A stretch of 16,924 nucleotides of DNA from an uncultured Granulosicoccus sp. (GTDB taxonomy: Bacteria > Pseudomonadota > Gammaproteobacteria > Granulosicoccales > Granulosicoccaceae): the NCBI GenBank assembly GCA_937924505.1, contig CALDSR010000018.1, forward strand, positions 1 through 16,924, read 5' to 3'. The notes below the pieces were generated by a model, which was given only the letters and a program-made list of their open reading frames with translations, made no database searches and was not told the DNA's origin. The translations under genes and the position numbers were made by a program. Of the stretch, positions 1-6,741 are shown piece by piece (position 1 is the first letter of the stretch; each line of letters begins with the position of its first letter).

Positions 1-458
1 ACCCAACGTCGCTCCAGTCTTATTACTGAATTTTCAAAAGCCTCACTGGTCATTCTGGGTTTGAGATATTTTATTGCCGCTGTGATTTTCAACCACAGAG
101 CATATTTATCCTCTTGAGAGAAGACGGCAATATCTTCTCTATGAAAATAGGAATAAATCAGAGTGCCAATCATAGTACTGAAGTATTCTATATCCCCCTG
201 CTTTTCAATCGTATTTCTAGAATCCTTTGCCCAGGTCATCACGGTATCATTTCGCCAAGGATCTATTACAGCCGAAGCGTACCAGTCTTCGAAATCGGGT
301 ATCACTTTTTTATTTTTTTGGATAAGGAAAGTAATTGTCCTTGATGTTTGAAGAAACTGGTTGGCGTTCATCCGGAAAAGCTCTGGATTGAAATACGTCT
401 TCTCACAATTCTGGAGTAAAAATGACAGATCTTTTAACCTTCTATTCCACGGCTTCAT
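1..458 (-). CDS. Uncharacterised protein, probable first integron cassette gene (C-terminus beyond window)
   Basis: An open frame of 152 codons starts at ATG 458-456 and runs off the left edge without a stop, so the C-terminus is missing. The protein begins MKPWNRRLKDLSFLLQNCEK and reads like a real globular protein. It has helix-like segments rich in aromatic residues: FLQTSRTITFLIQK at 35-48, IPDFEDWY at 53-60, and an R-N-x-I-x-K-x-G segment at 81-88. I do not recognise a named family. The RN..I.K.G segment faintly recalls the R-x4-6-H signature of HEPN proteins, but Lys replaces His, so this is only a hint. GC is about 39% by hand count against roughly half in the neighbouring integrase, a sign of different origin. 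It is divergent from the integrase at 824, which is where a first gene cassette sits in an integron. No Shine-Dalgarno is visible, which is common in cassettes. Confidence 0.75.
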   Translation of the reverse strand, partial: MKPWNRRLKDLSFLLQNCEKTYFNPELFRMNANQFLQTSRTITFLIQKNKKVIPDFEDWYASAVIDPWRNDTVMTWAKDSRNTIEKQGDIEYFSTMIGTLIYSYFHREDIAVFSQEDKYALWLKITAAIKYLKPRMTSEAFENSVIRLERRW

Positions 459-481
459 TTATATAAAATCTACGATTCTAT

Positions 482-503
482 GGATGCTAACAAGTATTAG
501 ATC
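482..503 (-). other. Candidate attI recombination site / cassette junction
   Basis: Read on the minus strand, this stretch contains TCTAATACTTGTTAGCATC. It resembles the simple site of class 1 attI as I remember it (CCTAAAACAAAGTTAGGC): a CTAA-AC left box, a short spacer, then a GTTAG right box where IntI would cut after the G. The right box at 491-485 is GTTAGCA, which departs from GTTRRRY at the last two bases. The site lies 24 bases before the start of the leftward cassette gene, a normal leader length. Other possible core sites in the same orientation are GTTAGCA at 657-651 and GTTATGC at 610-604, so the exact boundary is uncertain. Confidence 0.4.
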
Positions 504-509
504 GAGTGC

Positions 510-577
510 GTACTATTGAATATTCAACCACTCTTGTATATTCCATTAGTCAATAGTCACTAATAAGTTAATAGTAC
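510..577. repeat. Imperfect inverted repeats between intI and cassette gene
   Basis: GTACTATT at 510-517 is the exact reverse complement of AATAGTAC at 570-577. Nested with it, ACTATTGA at 512-519 is complementary to TCAATAGT at 550-557, so two alternative hairpins compete for the same left arm. The arms are only 8 bp and the loops are long (52 and 30 bases). There is no attC-type pair of RYYYAAC/GTTRRRY ends. It may be part of the attI region, a protein-binding site, or chance in AT-rich sequence. Confidence 0.3.
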
Positions 578-609
578 CGCTTGTCGAAAGCCGGCACAAC
601 GGCGCATAA

Positions 610-640
610 CCCCCACCCATCGCCAATCCAACCCCACCCC
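610..640 (-). repeat. G-run cluster on the minus strand (possible G-quadruplex)
   Basis: The plus strand has C-runs of 5, 3, 4 and 4 at 610-614, 616-618, 632-635 and 637-640. The minus strand therefore has four G-runs separated by loops of 1, 13 and 1 bases. About half of bases 601-660 are C and only five are G. On the minus strand these G-runs would lie in the leader of any transcript that starts near intI and reads into the cassette. Confidence 0.4.
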
Positions 641-708
641 ACAAAACACCTGCTAACCCAATATACAAGACTCACCAATATCCGCAGGCAATCCATCAAA
701 AATCACCA

Positions 709-724
709 CTGTATAATATATCAG
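709..724 (+). promoter_or_regulatory. LexA-like SOS box overlapping a -10 element of the integrase promoter
   Basis: CTGTATAATATATCAG matches the LexA operator pattern CTGT-N8-ACAG at all but one of the eight fixed bases, and its centre is AT-only as in the consensus. The ACTG at 708-711 and CAGT at 722-725 are perfect inverted arms. A perfect TATAAT sits inside it at 712-717. A -35 at the right spacing (about 689-694) is poor. Integrase genes of class 1 and Vibrio integrons are known to be LexA-repressed with the box over the promoter, so the position fits. Transcription would start near 724, giving a leader of about 100 bases before the 824 start. Confidence 0.6.
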
Positions 725-823
725 TACATATACCCAAATGCCACCCATCAAGCCCCTGGCATCCAATATCAAAATGTTAGCATCAACTAATTAACCTCTA
801 CCCTCCATTCAGGGATGAATGCC

Positions 824-2239
824 ATGTCAGATACCAAAACCCGCACTCGTCAGATGTCGAGTAATGAGCGAGACAAGTATCTTGAATGCCTGGGGACTAA
901 ATCAGTTCGGCTCAATCGCAGACCGTTCTACGTGGCGCGCGTTAATCAATTCCTCGCAGCGATCGATGCCCGCGAACCCAGCACACTTGATGAGCAGGCA
1001 CTCGCCAGGTTTTTCCGATCACAGGAAAAAGGCAAAAAAATGCAGGACTGGCAATTTGCGGAGCTGGTCAATGCCGTTCGAATCTATCTTCTTGACTATC
1101 TCAAGTCCAACTCGGCTGCAAGCTTTGACTGGGCCTATTGGAGCCATTCTGCGCGAACCTTGAAAGCGGATCACGCGACCACTGCGCGGGAGTTTCGGCC
1201 TGAGGAACTTGTTCGGCAGAAGATTCAAAAAAGTACGGGTGGGCTATCGGATATTCGGCGTGAACATGAAGATCTGATCGTGCGCCTGGTCACCGAGATC
1301 CGGGCACGGGGTTACGCGTTTCGAACCGAACAGGTCTACGAGCAATGGGTTTGTCGTTACATCGAGTTTTGTCGTGGTGAGGCGCCTGAGGTTGTCGGTC
1401 CCGATGAAGTTGCAGCGTTTCTCCATCACCTCGTTGTATCGGGTAACGTTAGTGCCAGCACGCAGAACCAGGCTTTGAATGCGCTCGTTTTTTTGTACAA
1501 GAACGTACTGAATTTGCCACTGGGCTTGCTTCAGGATTTCGCCCGATCAAAGCGCAAGAAGAACCTGCCGGTGGTGATGACACGCCCGGAAGTAGATCGA
1601 TTACTGTCAGAACTTGACGGTTGGCAGTTACAGATCGCGTGCCTGCTCTACGGCACTGGTATGCGTGTTACGGAAGGGCTCACTTTACGGGTCAAAGATA
1701 TCGACTTCGACTACGGGCGTATTCATGTTTGTCAGGCGAAAGGCAAGAAGGATCGGTTTGTGCCATTGCCAAAACAACTCATTGATGGCTTGCGTGAGCA
1801 AATCGCGACAGTGGCCAAACTGCATCAAGAAGATCTGCAGGCAGGCCATGGCGAGGTATTGATGCCGGAGGCACTGGCGAAGAAGTACGCCAATGCAGCA
1901 AGTGAACTGAAATGGCAATTCCTGTATCCGTCCGCACGGCTTTCAATTGATCAGCGCTCAGGCAAGATTCGACGTCATCACTTGCACGAAAGTGGTTTAC
2001 AACGTGCGATCAAGCGAGCCGCCGCACGTGCCGGAATTGAAAAACGGGTGGGATGTCATACCTTCAGGCACTGTTTCGCAACTCATCTGCTTGAAGCCAA
2101 TCACGACATCCGTACCGTGCAGGAATTGCTCGGACACGCCGATGTCTCTACCACCATGATCTACACGCATGTGCTGAATCGTCCAGGCATCAGCGTATCC
2201 AGCCCGCTCGATCTAGCGCCAATCAAGAAAACGAAATGA
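824..2239 (+). CDS. intI: Integron integrase (IntI-type tyrosine recombinase) with N-terminal extension
   Basis: Site-specific recombinase that would insert and excise gene cassettes at attI and attC. ATG 824 is preferred over ATG 815 because AGGG at 811-814 is 9 bases from 824 but touches 815. Residue numbers here count from 815. The catalytic set is complete: R284 (TGMRVTEGL), K309 (QAKGKKDR), H415 and R418 (CHTFRH), H441 (LLGHAD) and nucleophile Y450. The IntI-specific insert that separates these enzymes from XerC/D is present at about 346-395 (VLMPEALAKKYANAASE, LKWQFLYPS, RRHHLHESGLQ). The usual IntI core-binding domain runs about 150-245 and the C-terminus has the typical VSSPLD. Typical IntI proteins are about 320-340 residues. 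Here about 150 extra residues precede the core-binding domain, and part of them (about 37-97, RPFYVARVNQFLAAID) itself looks like a SAM-like core-binding domain. The gene is divergent from the AT-rich gene at 458, the canonical integron layout. Confidence 0.93.
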   Translation: MSDTKTRTRQMSSNERDKYLECLGTKSVRLNRRPFYVARVNQFLAAIDAREPSTLDEQALARFFRSQEKGKKMQDWQFAELVNAVRIYLLDYLKSNSAASFDWAYWSHSARTLKADHATTAREFRPEELVRQKIQKSTGGLSDIRREHEDLIVRLVTEIRARGYAFRTEQVYEQWVCRYIEFCRGEAPEVVGPDEVAAFLHHLVVSGNVSASTQNQALNALVFLYKNVLNLPLGLLQDFARSKRKKNLPVVMTRPEVDRLLSELDGWQLQIACLLYGTGMRVTEGLTLRVKDIDFDYGRIHVCQAKGKKDRFVPLPKQLIDGLREQIATVAKLHQEDLQAGHGEVLMPEALAKKYANAASELKWQFLYPSARLSIDQRSGKIRRHHLHESGLQRAIKRAAARAGIEKRVGCHTFRHCFATHLLEANHDIRTVQELLGHADVSTTMIYTHVLNRPGISVSSPLDLAPIKKTK

Positions 2240-2307
2240 CGCTGCACCACTGCCGCCTACCCTTTTAGAGGCATCTTTCAATAATTACAGTAAACGCCAC
2301 GCACCGA

Positions 2308-3069
2308 TCAACTCGCTTCACGTTCAGCCCAACCAGCAAATATTTTCTCCAGAAAGACAACAATGTAGTACAGCACGATGCCTAGAAACGCGAGTGCAAT
2401 CAATACAGCAAACATCAGTGGGTAGTCTGAATTGGTTTTACCTGAATCAAACAAGGCACCCAGCCCGCGCCCGTGAGGCGATACGATCTCCATCAAATTA
2501 GTGCCGATAAACGCAAGCGTGACCGCGACTTTTAAAGCGCCAAAAAATTCAGGTAGTGTCTTGGGTAAAGCGATCTTCCAGAAGATTGTTGTCTTTGACG
2601 CACCGAGTGCGCGGAGAATATCTCGATACTCGGGCTCAAGTGTGGAGAGCCCGATCGATATGGATACGGCAATCGGGAAAAACGAAATCATGAAAGCTAT
2701 GAGTATCGTATTGAAGTCGTGTGCTCCCACGAACATCAATGCCACTATGGGCACCACAGTGGCCTTTGGTATTGCGTTAAACCCGACCAGTAAAGGATAA
2801 AGCGCTTCGCGCATGGTTCTGGAAAAACCCATCACCATGCCAAGCAATACACCAACAACAATTGCAATCAGCAGCCCGATCACGGTACGCCACAACGTTT
2901 GCCAACCCATGCTGAGAAACAGCGGCCAGTATCGTTGAAAAGCCGGGACCAAATCCGATGGCGATGCCATTTTGTAGTTTGGCCAGTTGTTGATCCAGAC
3001 CAGTGCCTCCCAAAAAATCAGAAATACAACAATGGCCAGCAGTGGAATCAGTACTTTTCTGACGCTCAT
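2308..3069 (-). CDS. ABC transporter permease, nitrate/taurine/thiamine-precursor (SsuC/TauC) type
   Basis: Inner-membrane permease of an importer, 253 residues, a normal length for the family. Hydrophobic segments are visible near 8-27, 62-83, 90-112, 120-140, 178-196 and 218-241. The cytoplasmic EAA loop that docks onto the ATPase is at about 151-180 (ILRALGASKTTIFWKIALPK). It starts at ATG 3069-3067, overlapping the ATPase stop by one base (TAATG), so translation is probably coupled. It is the last gene of a three-gene operon with the ATPase and the binding protein. It ends 68 bases from the convergent integrase, and I see no clear terminator in that gap. The family also moves sulfonates, nitrate, thiamine precursors and riboflavin, so the substrate is not decided by this protein. 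Confidence 0.9.
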   Translation of the reverse strand: MSVRKVLIPLLAIVVFLIFWEALVWINNWPNYKMASPSDLVPAFQRYWPLFLSMGWQTLWRTVIGLLIAIVVGVLLGMVMGFSRTMREALYPLLVGFNAIPKATVVPIVALMFVGAHDFNTILIAFMISFFPIAVSISIGLSTLEPEYRDILRALGASKTTIFWKIALPKTLPEFFGALKVAVTLAFIGTNLMEIVSPHGRGLGALFDSGKTNSDYPLMFAVLIALAFLGIVLYYIVVFLEKIFAGWAEREAS

Positions 3070-3917
3070 TACGCGGATCCACCCTTGTCGTTGTTTGGTG
3101 AGTTGGTCGCTTTGGTGGCCTCTGCTCTCGCAAGCTTTTTGGGCGCGCGACCTTGCGCAACCTCGATCTCATGCCTGAGTACTTTCAACATCTCGGATGC
3201 TTCGGGTGTGTACAAGGTTTCCAGAGAACGGGCGCCGGTGACCGGAACATCCAGCACGTACTGTGTCCTGGCTGGTCGACCCGACATCACGACCACCTGG
3301 TCTGCCAGGTAAATTGATTCGCGCAGATCATGCGTAATCATCACGCCGGTAAACGGTTCGCGCTCTTTGACTTCGTGCATGATTTGCCATAGATCTTCTC
3401 GAGTAAACGCATCCAGTGCACCGAATGGCTCATCCAGAATCAACACATCGGGCTGGTGTATCAAGGCTCGGCACAATGAGGCACGCTGGCGCATGCCACC
3501 GGATAACTCAGAGGGTCGTTTTTGTTCGAAACCTTCAAGACCCACCAGCGACAACAAGTATCGAGCACGATCTTCCTGATCTTTTTTACTGAGCTTGGTT
3601 GGCACGATTTCGAGTGGCAACATGATGTTCTTCAGAATGCTTCGCCATTCGAGTAGAACAGGATTCTGAAACGCCATGCCGACCGACGCACGTGGCGATG
3701 TAACTCGCTGCCCGTGCAACCAGACCTCACCCTGATCCGGCATCATCAAGCCGGCGATCAATCGGGTTAATGTTGACTTGCCGCAGCCGGAGGGTCCGAC
3801 AACAGCCACAAAGCCACCTTCGGGCACCGACATGCTAAAGCCGTCGAGCACGGGCAACTTGCCACTCGCTGTTTCATAAGACAGATGAACATCAACAATG
3901 TCAATCAGGTTTTGCAC
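3069..3917 (-). CDS. ABC transporter ATP-binding protein, nitrate/taurine (SsuB/TauB) type
   Basis: Motor subunit that powers import through the adjacent permease, 282 residues. All nucleotide-binding motifs are intact: Walker A GPSGCGKST at 41-49, Q-loop Q84 (MAFQNPVLLEWRS), signature LSGGMRQR at 138-145, Walker B LILDEP at 159-164, and the switch histidine H196 (MITHDLRE). The MAFQNPVLLEWR and DLRESIYLADQVVVMSGRPA segments are typical of the SsuB/TauB/NrtD group. A charged, low-complexity tail of about 25 residues (AEATKATNSPNNDKGG) follows the domain. The gene ends in a TAATG overlap with the permease start. Upstream, 85 bases separate it from the binding-protein gene and contain a strong hairpin, so its expression is probably lower than that of the binding protein. 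Confidence 0.92.
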   Translation of the reverse strand: MQNLIDIVDVHLSYETASGKLPVLDGFSMSVPEGGFVAVVGPSGCGKSTLTRLIAGLMMPDQGEVWLHGQRVTSPRASVGMAFQNPVLLEWRSILKNIMLPLEIVPTKLSKKDQEDRARYLLSLVGLEGFEQKRPSELSGGMRQRASLCRALIHQPDVLILDEPFGALDAFTREDLWQIMHEVKEREPFTGVMITHDLRESIYLADQVVVMSGRPARTQYVLDVPVTGARSLETLYTPEASEMLKVLRHEIEVAQGRAPKKLARAEATKATNSPNNDKGGSA

Positions 3918-3931
3918 GATAAGAATTCCAG

Positions 3932-3967
3932 AAAAAAGGCGCTGACATTCACTGCCAACGCCTTTTT
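3932..3967 (-). terminator. Intercistronic hairpin with U-tract (partial terminator) between binding protein and ATPase genes
   Basis: On the minus strand the arms GGCGTTGGCA and TGTCAGCGCC pair over 10 bp with two G-U pairs around a 5-base loop. They are flanked by A-runs on one side and a T-run on the other (AAAAAGGCG ... CGCCTTTTTT). This is a textbook rho-independent shape on either strand. It lies 35 bases after the binding-protein stop and 14 bases before the ATPase start. I infer attenuation, or protection of the upstream mRNA, so that more binding protein than membrane components is made. Confidence 0.75.
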
Positions 3968-4002
3968 GATTCGCTATTGAGTGCTATGCAGAAAATGGCA
4001 TA

Positions 4003-5004
4003 TCAATTTAGCTTGAAGCCACCTTCTGGGAGATAGTCAGTGGTGAAGTACAACGCTGCATCCGGTTCCGCATTGAACTCATAGGTAAGTTTGATTTGTT
4101 CAAGCGCGTTGTTGAAACGGTCCTGATCAATGCCACCCATACCATTTGCACTGGTGTAGTCGGTAACGACATTCGCATCGATCGCAAGTTGCAAGCGGCG
4201 TTGTTCAAGCTCAGCATCTGCTGCAGGGTTACGTTTGGTCAAACTCGGCATGGCGGCGGCAGGATCTGCGATTGCGTCTACCCAACCTTTGGCGACGGCT
4301 TCTAAAAAGCCTTTGACCGCATCCGGATTCTTCTCCGCGAATTCAGTATTGACGATAATCGCATTGCCATACAAATCAACACCATGATCGGCCATCAGAA
4401 TAGTCGAGATATCTTCTTCGGGCACGCCCAGACGCACCAGATTCAAGTAAGACGAAAAAGAGAATCCGGTAACAGCTGCCACATTGCCTTCGGCAAGCAT
4501 GGGCTCACGAGTGGGAAAGCCAACCGGCTCAACTTTAATCGCCGAGACATCAATACCGGTTTCATGGGCAAATATGGGGAACTGTGCCCAGGCACCATCA
4601 GGTGGTGGCGCACCGAGAATCCTGCCTTCGAGATCTTTCGGGTTTTCCACACCGAGGGACTTACGACCGACAATGGCAAAAGGTGGTTTGTCATAGATGA
4701 TCATCACGGCCGTGACTGGCGCTCCCGGGTTCTGATCGAGAAAACGCACCAGGGCATTGACATCAGCCATACCCACTGGAAAAGCACCGGTCGCCACTTT
4801 CGGAATCGCATCGAGCGAACCTTTGCCAGGAGACACTTCCACACTTAGTCCGGCGTCGGAAAAATAGCCCTTGTCAACGGCGACAAAATAAGGCGCTGCC
4901 GGACCTTCGAATTTCCAGTCGAGGGCGAACGGCATGGCTGTTTCCGCATGGGCGTTAACCGCTGCAAACAGGGCTGCCGCGGCGGCAAAAGAACGTAAAA
5001 GCAT
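4003..5004 (-). CDS. ABC transporter substrate-binding protein, NMT1/THI5-like (SsuA/ThiY superfamily)
   Basis: Periplasmic solute receptor for the adjacent ATPase and permease, 333 residues. It has a Sec signal peptide (MLLRSFAAAAALFAAVNAHA, likely cut after residue 20). The mature start FALDWKFEGPAAPYFVAVDK, followed by GYFSDAGLSVEVSPGKGS, is the hallmark of the NMT1/THI5-like fold. The family-typical segments GMADVNALVRF, YDKPPFAIVGRKS and NPKDLEGRILGAPPPDG follow. The start is supported by GGAG eight bases upstream of ATG 5004-5002. The family binds thiamine precursors (hydroxymethylpyrimidine types), riboflavin, sulfonates, nitrate and others. No biosynthesis gene or riboswitch is nearby, so the ligand stays open. 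First gene of its operon. Confidence 0.9.
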   Translation of the reverse strand: MLLRSFAAAAALFAAVNAHAETAMPFALDWKFEGPAAPYFVAVDKGYFSDAGLSVEVSPGKGSLDAIPKVATGAFPVGMADVNALVRFLDQNPGAPVTAVMIIYDKPPFAIVGRKSLGVENPKDLEGRILGAPPPDGAWAQFPIFAHETGIDVSAIKVEPVGFPTREPMLAEGNVAAVTGFSFSSYLNLVRLGVPEEDISTILMADHGVDLYGNAIIVNTEFAEKNPDAVKGFLEAVAKGWVDAIADPAAAMPSLTKRNPAADAELEQRRLQLAIDANVVTDYTSANGMGGIDQDRFNNALEQIKLTYEFNAEPDAALYFTTDYLPEGGFKLN

Positions 5005-5464
5005 TTAAAGCGCTCCAGTTAAGAGATAGGAATACGACACTATTTAGTGCTGGCGAAACTAATAGACCCAAGCGCGAAGATCCGGGCCCAACAAATCTTG
5101 CTTCCTCGGATAGAACGTGCAACAAAACACCTTTACACGGCGCACCCTCACTGTTGCGAGATAAATCGCAAGGAATACGCATCAAACCGCAGGAAAATAC
5201 TCTCAAGGACAGGCGACATTGAAATCACAGATCAAACCCGATGCTGCGACCACTGCAATTGTCCAAAACAAGATTGTCTCGTGTTGGCGAATAGAGCGCA
5301 AGAATTTTTCGATCTAATGGCGAGGGAATTTGTAAAAACTGCTGCAAAATCTGTCGATTGGCAAGCACTCTCGCCTTTCCACATGGGCGAACCCATGGGA
5401 GAAATCGCCAGCATTCACAACTGCCGAGGTAAAGCTCATTTCCCGCGGCAACGCTAACACAACT
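5005..5464. other. 460-base intergenic region between adenylate cyclase and transport operon
   Basis: It should hold the end of the cyclase transcript and the promoter of the binding-protein operon, both on the minus strand. Two hairpins are visible on the cyclase side. One is TGCCGAGG at 5422-5429 with CCGCGGCA at 5443-5450 (one mismatch, no U-tract). The other is CATGGG/CCCATG at 5382-5397 with a CGAA tetraloop, which can extend through CC/GG past a bulged A. They may mark transcript termination or processing. I see no convincing sigma-70 promoter, riboswitch or real gene; a rightward 136-codon frame (GTG at 5047) has no ribosome-binding site or family resemblance. Confidence 0.4.
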
Positions 5465-6670
5465 TCAACAATCCAGAAGAAAACACTCCCGCGCCCGATA
5501 TCCCTTTATCAGAATTTCACCACGTGACTGGGCGCTAAAGCGCGCCGGCAACAAGGCTTTTGTCTCGGCAGAAATTTGTATGCGATCAGCAACGCCTTCT
5601 GACTCCATTCGGCTTGCCACATTGACGGTATTCCCCCACAGGTCATAGGAAAATTTCTGTTTGCCAATAACACCGGCGACCACAGCACCCGAGTGAATGC
5701 CAATGCGAAGCTTGAGATCCAGCTTGTTTTCTTGTCGGAATTCGGCGAACACTTGTTGCATGGCGATAGCCAGATCAACTATTTTTTCAGCATGATCAGT
5801 TTCACCTCTCAAGCCTGTAGCAACCATATAGGCATCTCCGATGGTTTTGATTTTCTCGGCACCCACCACGTCAATATGGGCATCAAACCGAGTAAAAAGA
5901 TCATTCAACAGCGAGACCAGATCTCGGGCTGTCAGATTGCGCGACAAATTCGTAAACCCGGCGATGTCGGCAAACAACACGGACACGTTTTCGTGATTAT
6001 CGGCCAGAGGCTCTTCATGCGATTTCAGTCGCGCAGTAATGCGAGCGGGCAATACATTGAGCAATAGCGACTCCGCACGATCGTACTCCACCTGTTGCGC
6101 AAGCTCGGCACGTTCCACCGCCACATCGTATGACACGATAATCATCGTCACGATCAATGCCAAAACGACGAGATTCATCAATAGGAATACTGAGCTTAAT
6201 GTACTTGATAAATCATAAATAGAGCCGTTTCGTATTGCGATCAGTGCAATCACGCCAATGCCAAGGACTAATGAGAATCCGATGAAAATTCGTACCGGTC
6301 GAGACAGCACGGGATAAAGCGGTATAAAGGCGACACTGATAAATACGAGTAACCAAAAGCCTGCATCGAACCCCAGGTACAAGGTAGCAAGCATCGCATG
6401 AGCCGGGACTTCAAACAGAATGCATCCATACACAGCCCACGTCAGATTGTCATTATAAAGTTGCCAACAAGCGAACGAAAACAGCGCGAAGCTGAAAATA
6501 TTGAACAAAGCGAGGACCGGAAAATCCAGCGCCCAGAACAAAAGTAGAAATGCGCCATGAAACAAGACACCCAATGGGAGGCCGATCCAGAGAGTGGTTA
6601 GTATCCGCGCCTGTTCGCCATTGTGTTTGGCGAGCTCGGTTCTGCCATGGCTCCAAAGCTTCAATGGCAT
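5465..6670 (-). CDS. Class III adenylate cyclase with six-helix membrane domain
   Basis: Membrane enzyme that would make cAMP from ATP, 401 residues. The N-terminal half has about six hydrophobic segments (near 26-47, 52-72, 78-98, 104-122, 126-147 and 158-180), then a short helical linker (RAELAQQVEYDRAESLLLNVLP) and a cyclase domain at about 228-400. Metal-binding aspartates are D235 (VLFADIAGFT) and D279 (TIGDAYM). The purine-selecting residues are K275 (KIKTIGD) and D343 (SYDLWGNTVN), the Lys/Asp pair of adenylate rather than guanylate cyclases. N350 and R354 (NVASRM) complete the transition-state pair. So it is predicted to be an active homodimeric enzyme. The ATG at 6670 has AGAGG only one base upstream; an in-frame TTG at 6664-6662 sits seven bases from it and could be the real start. 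It lies 71 bases after matB in the same direction and may be co-transcribed. I see no recognisable sensor domain beyond the helices. Confidence 0.9.
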   Translation of the reverse strand: MPLKLWSHGRTELAKHNGEQARILTTLWIGLPLGVLFHGAFLLLFWALDFPVLALFNIFSFALFSFACWQLYNDNLTWAVYGCILFEVPAHAMLATLYLGFDAGFWLLVFISVAFIPLYPVLSRPVRIFIGFSLVLGIGVIALIAIRNGSIYDLSSTLSSVFLLMNLVVLALIVTMIIVSYDVAVERAELAQQVEYDRAESLLLNVLPARITARLKSHEEPLADNHENVSVLFADIAGFTNLSRNLTARDLVSLLNDLFTRFDAHIDVVGAEKIKTIGDAYMVATGLRGETDHAEKIVDLAIAMQQVFAEFRQENKLDLKLRIGIHSGAVVAGVIGKQKFSYDLWGNTVNVASRMESEGVADRIQISAETKALLPARFSAQSRGEILIKGYRARECFLLDC

Positions 6671-6741
6671 GCCTCTGGATTGCTGATCGATAACATCTTT
6701 ATGTCTGCTCTATAACCATACGTGAAAGGATAAATAAACTA

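Noticed and set aside
114..351. Rightward short frames opposite the left-edge gene
   Set aside because: They are antisense to a longer leftward frame that has a normal protein composition and runs off the edge.
510..577. A CRISPR-like or transposon inverted-repeat interpretation of the repeats near 510-577
   Set aside because: Only 8-bp arms, no regular spacing, no target duplication and no transposase in the window.
651..782. Possible attC site with TGCTAAC and GTTAGCA ends, 132 bases apart
   Set aside because: The ends are complementary and the length fits, but there are no inner complementary L boxes or central palindrome, and the last bases depart from RYYYAAC/GTTRRRY.
581..790. Rightward 69-codon frame rich in His, Pro and Thr upstream of intI
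   Set aside because: Its composition merely reflects the G-poor, C-rich strand; it overlaps the LexA box and candidate promoter and has no ribosome-binding site.
4003..5004. Assigning the NMT1-type transporter to thiamine precursor, taurine or nitrate uptake
   Set aside because: The binding protein belongs to the broad superfamily, but no riboswitch, biosynthetic or assimilatory gene is near to decide the ligand.
5047..5457. Rightward 136-codon frame with several cysteines in the cyclase/transport intergenic region
   Set aside because: It starts at a GTG without a ribosome-binding site, has no recognisable domain, and overlaps the region expected to hold the divergent operon's promoter and the hairpins.
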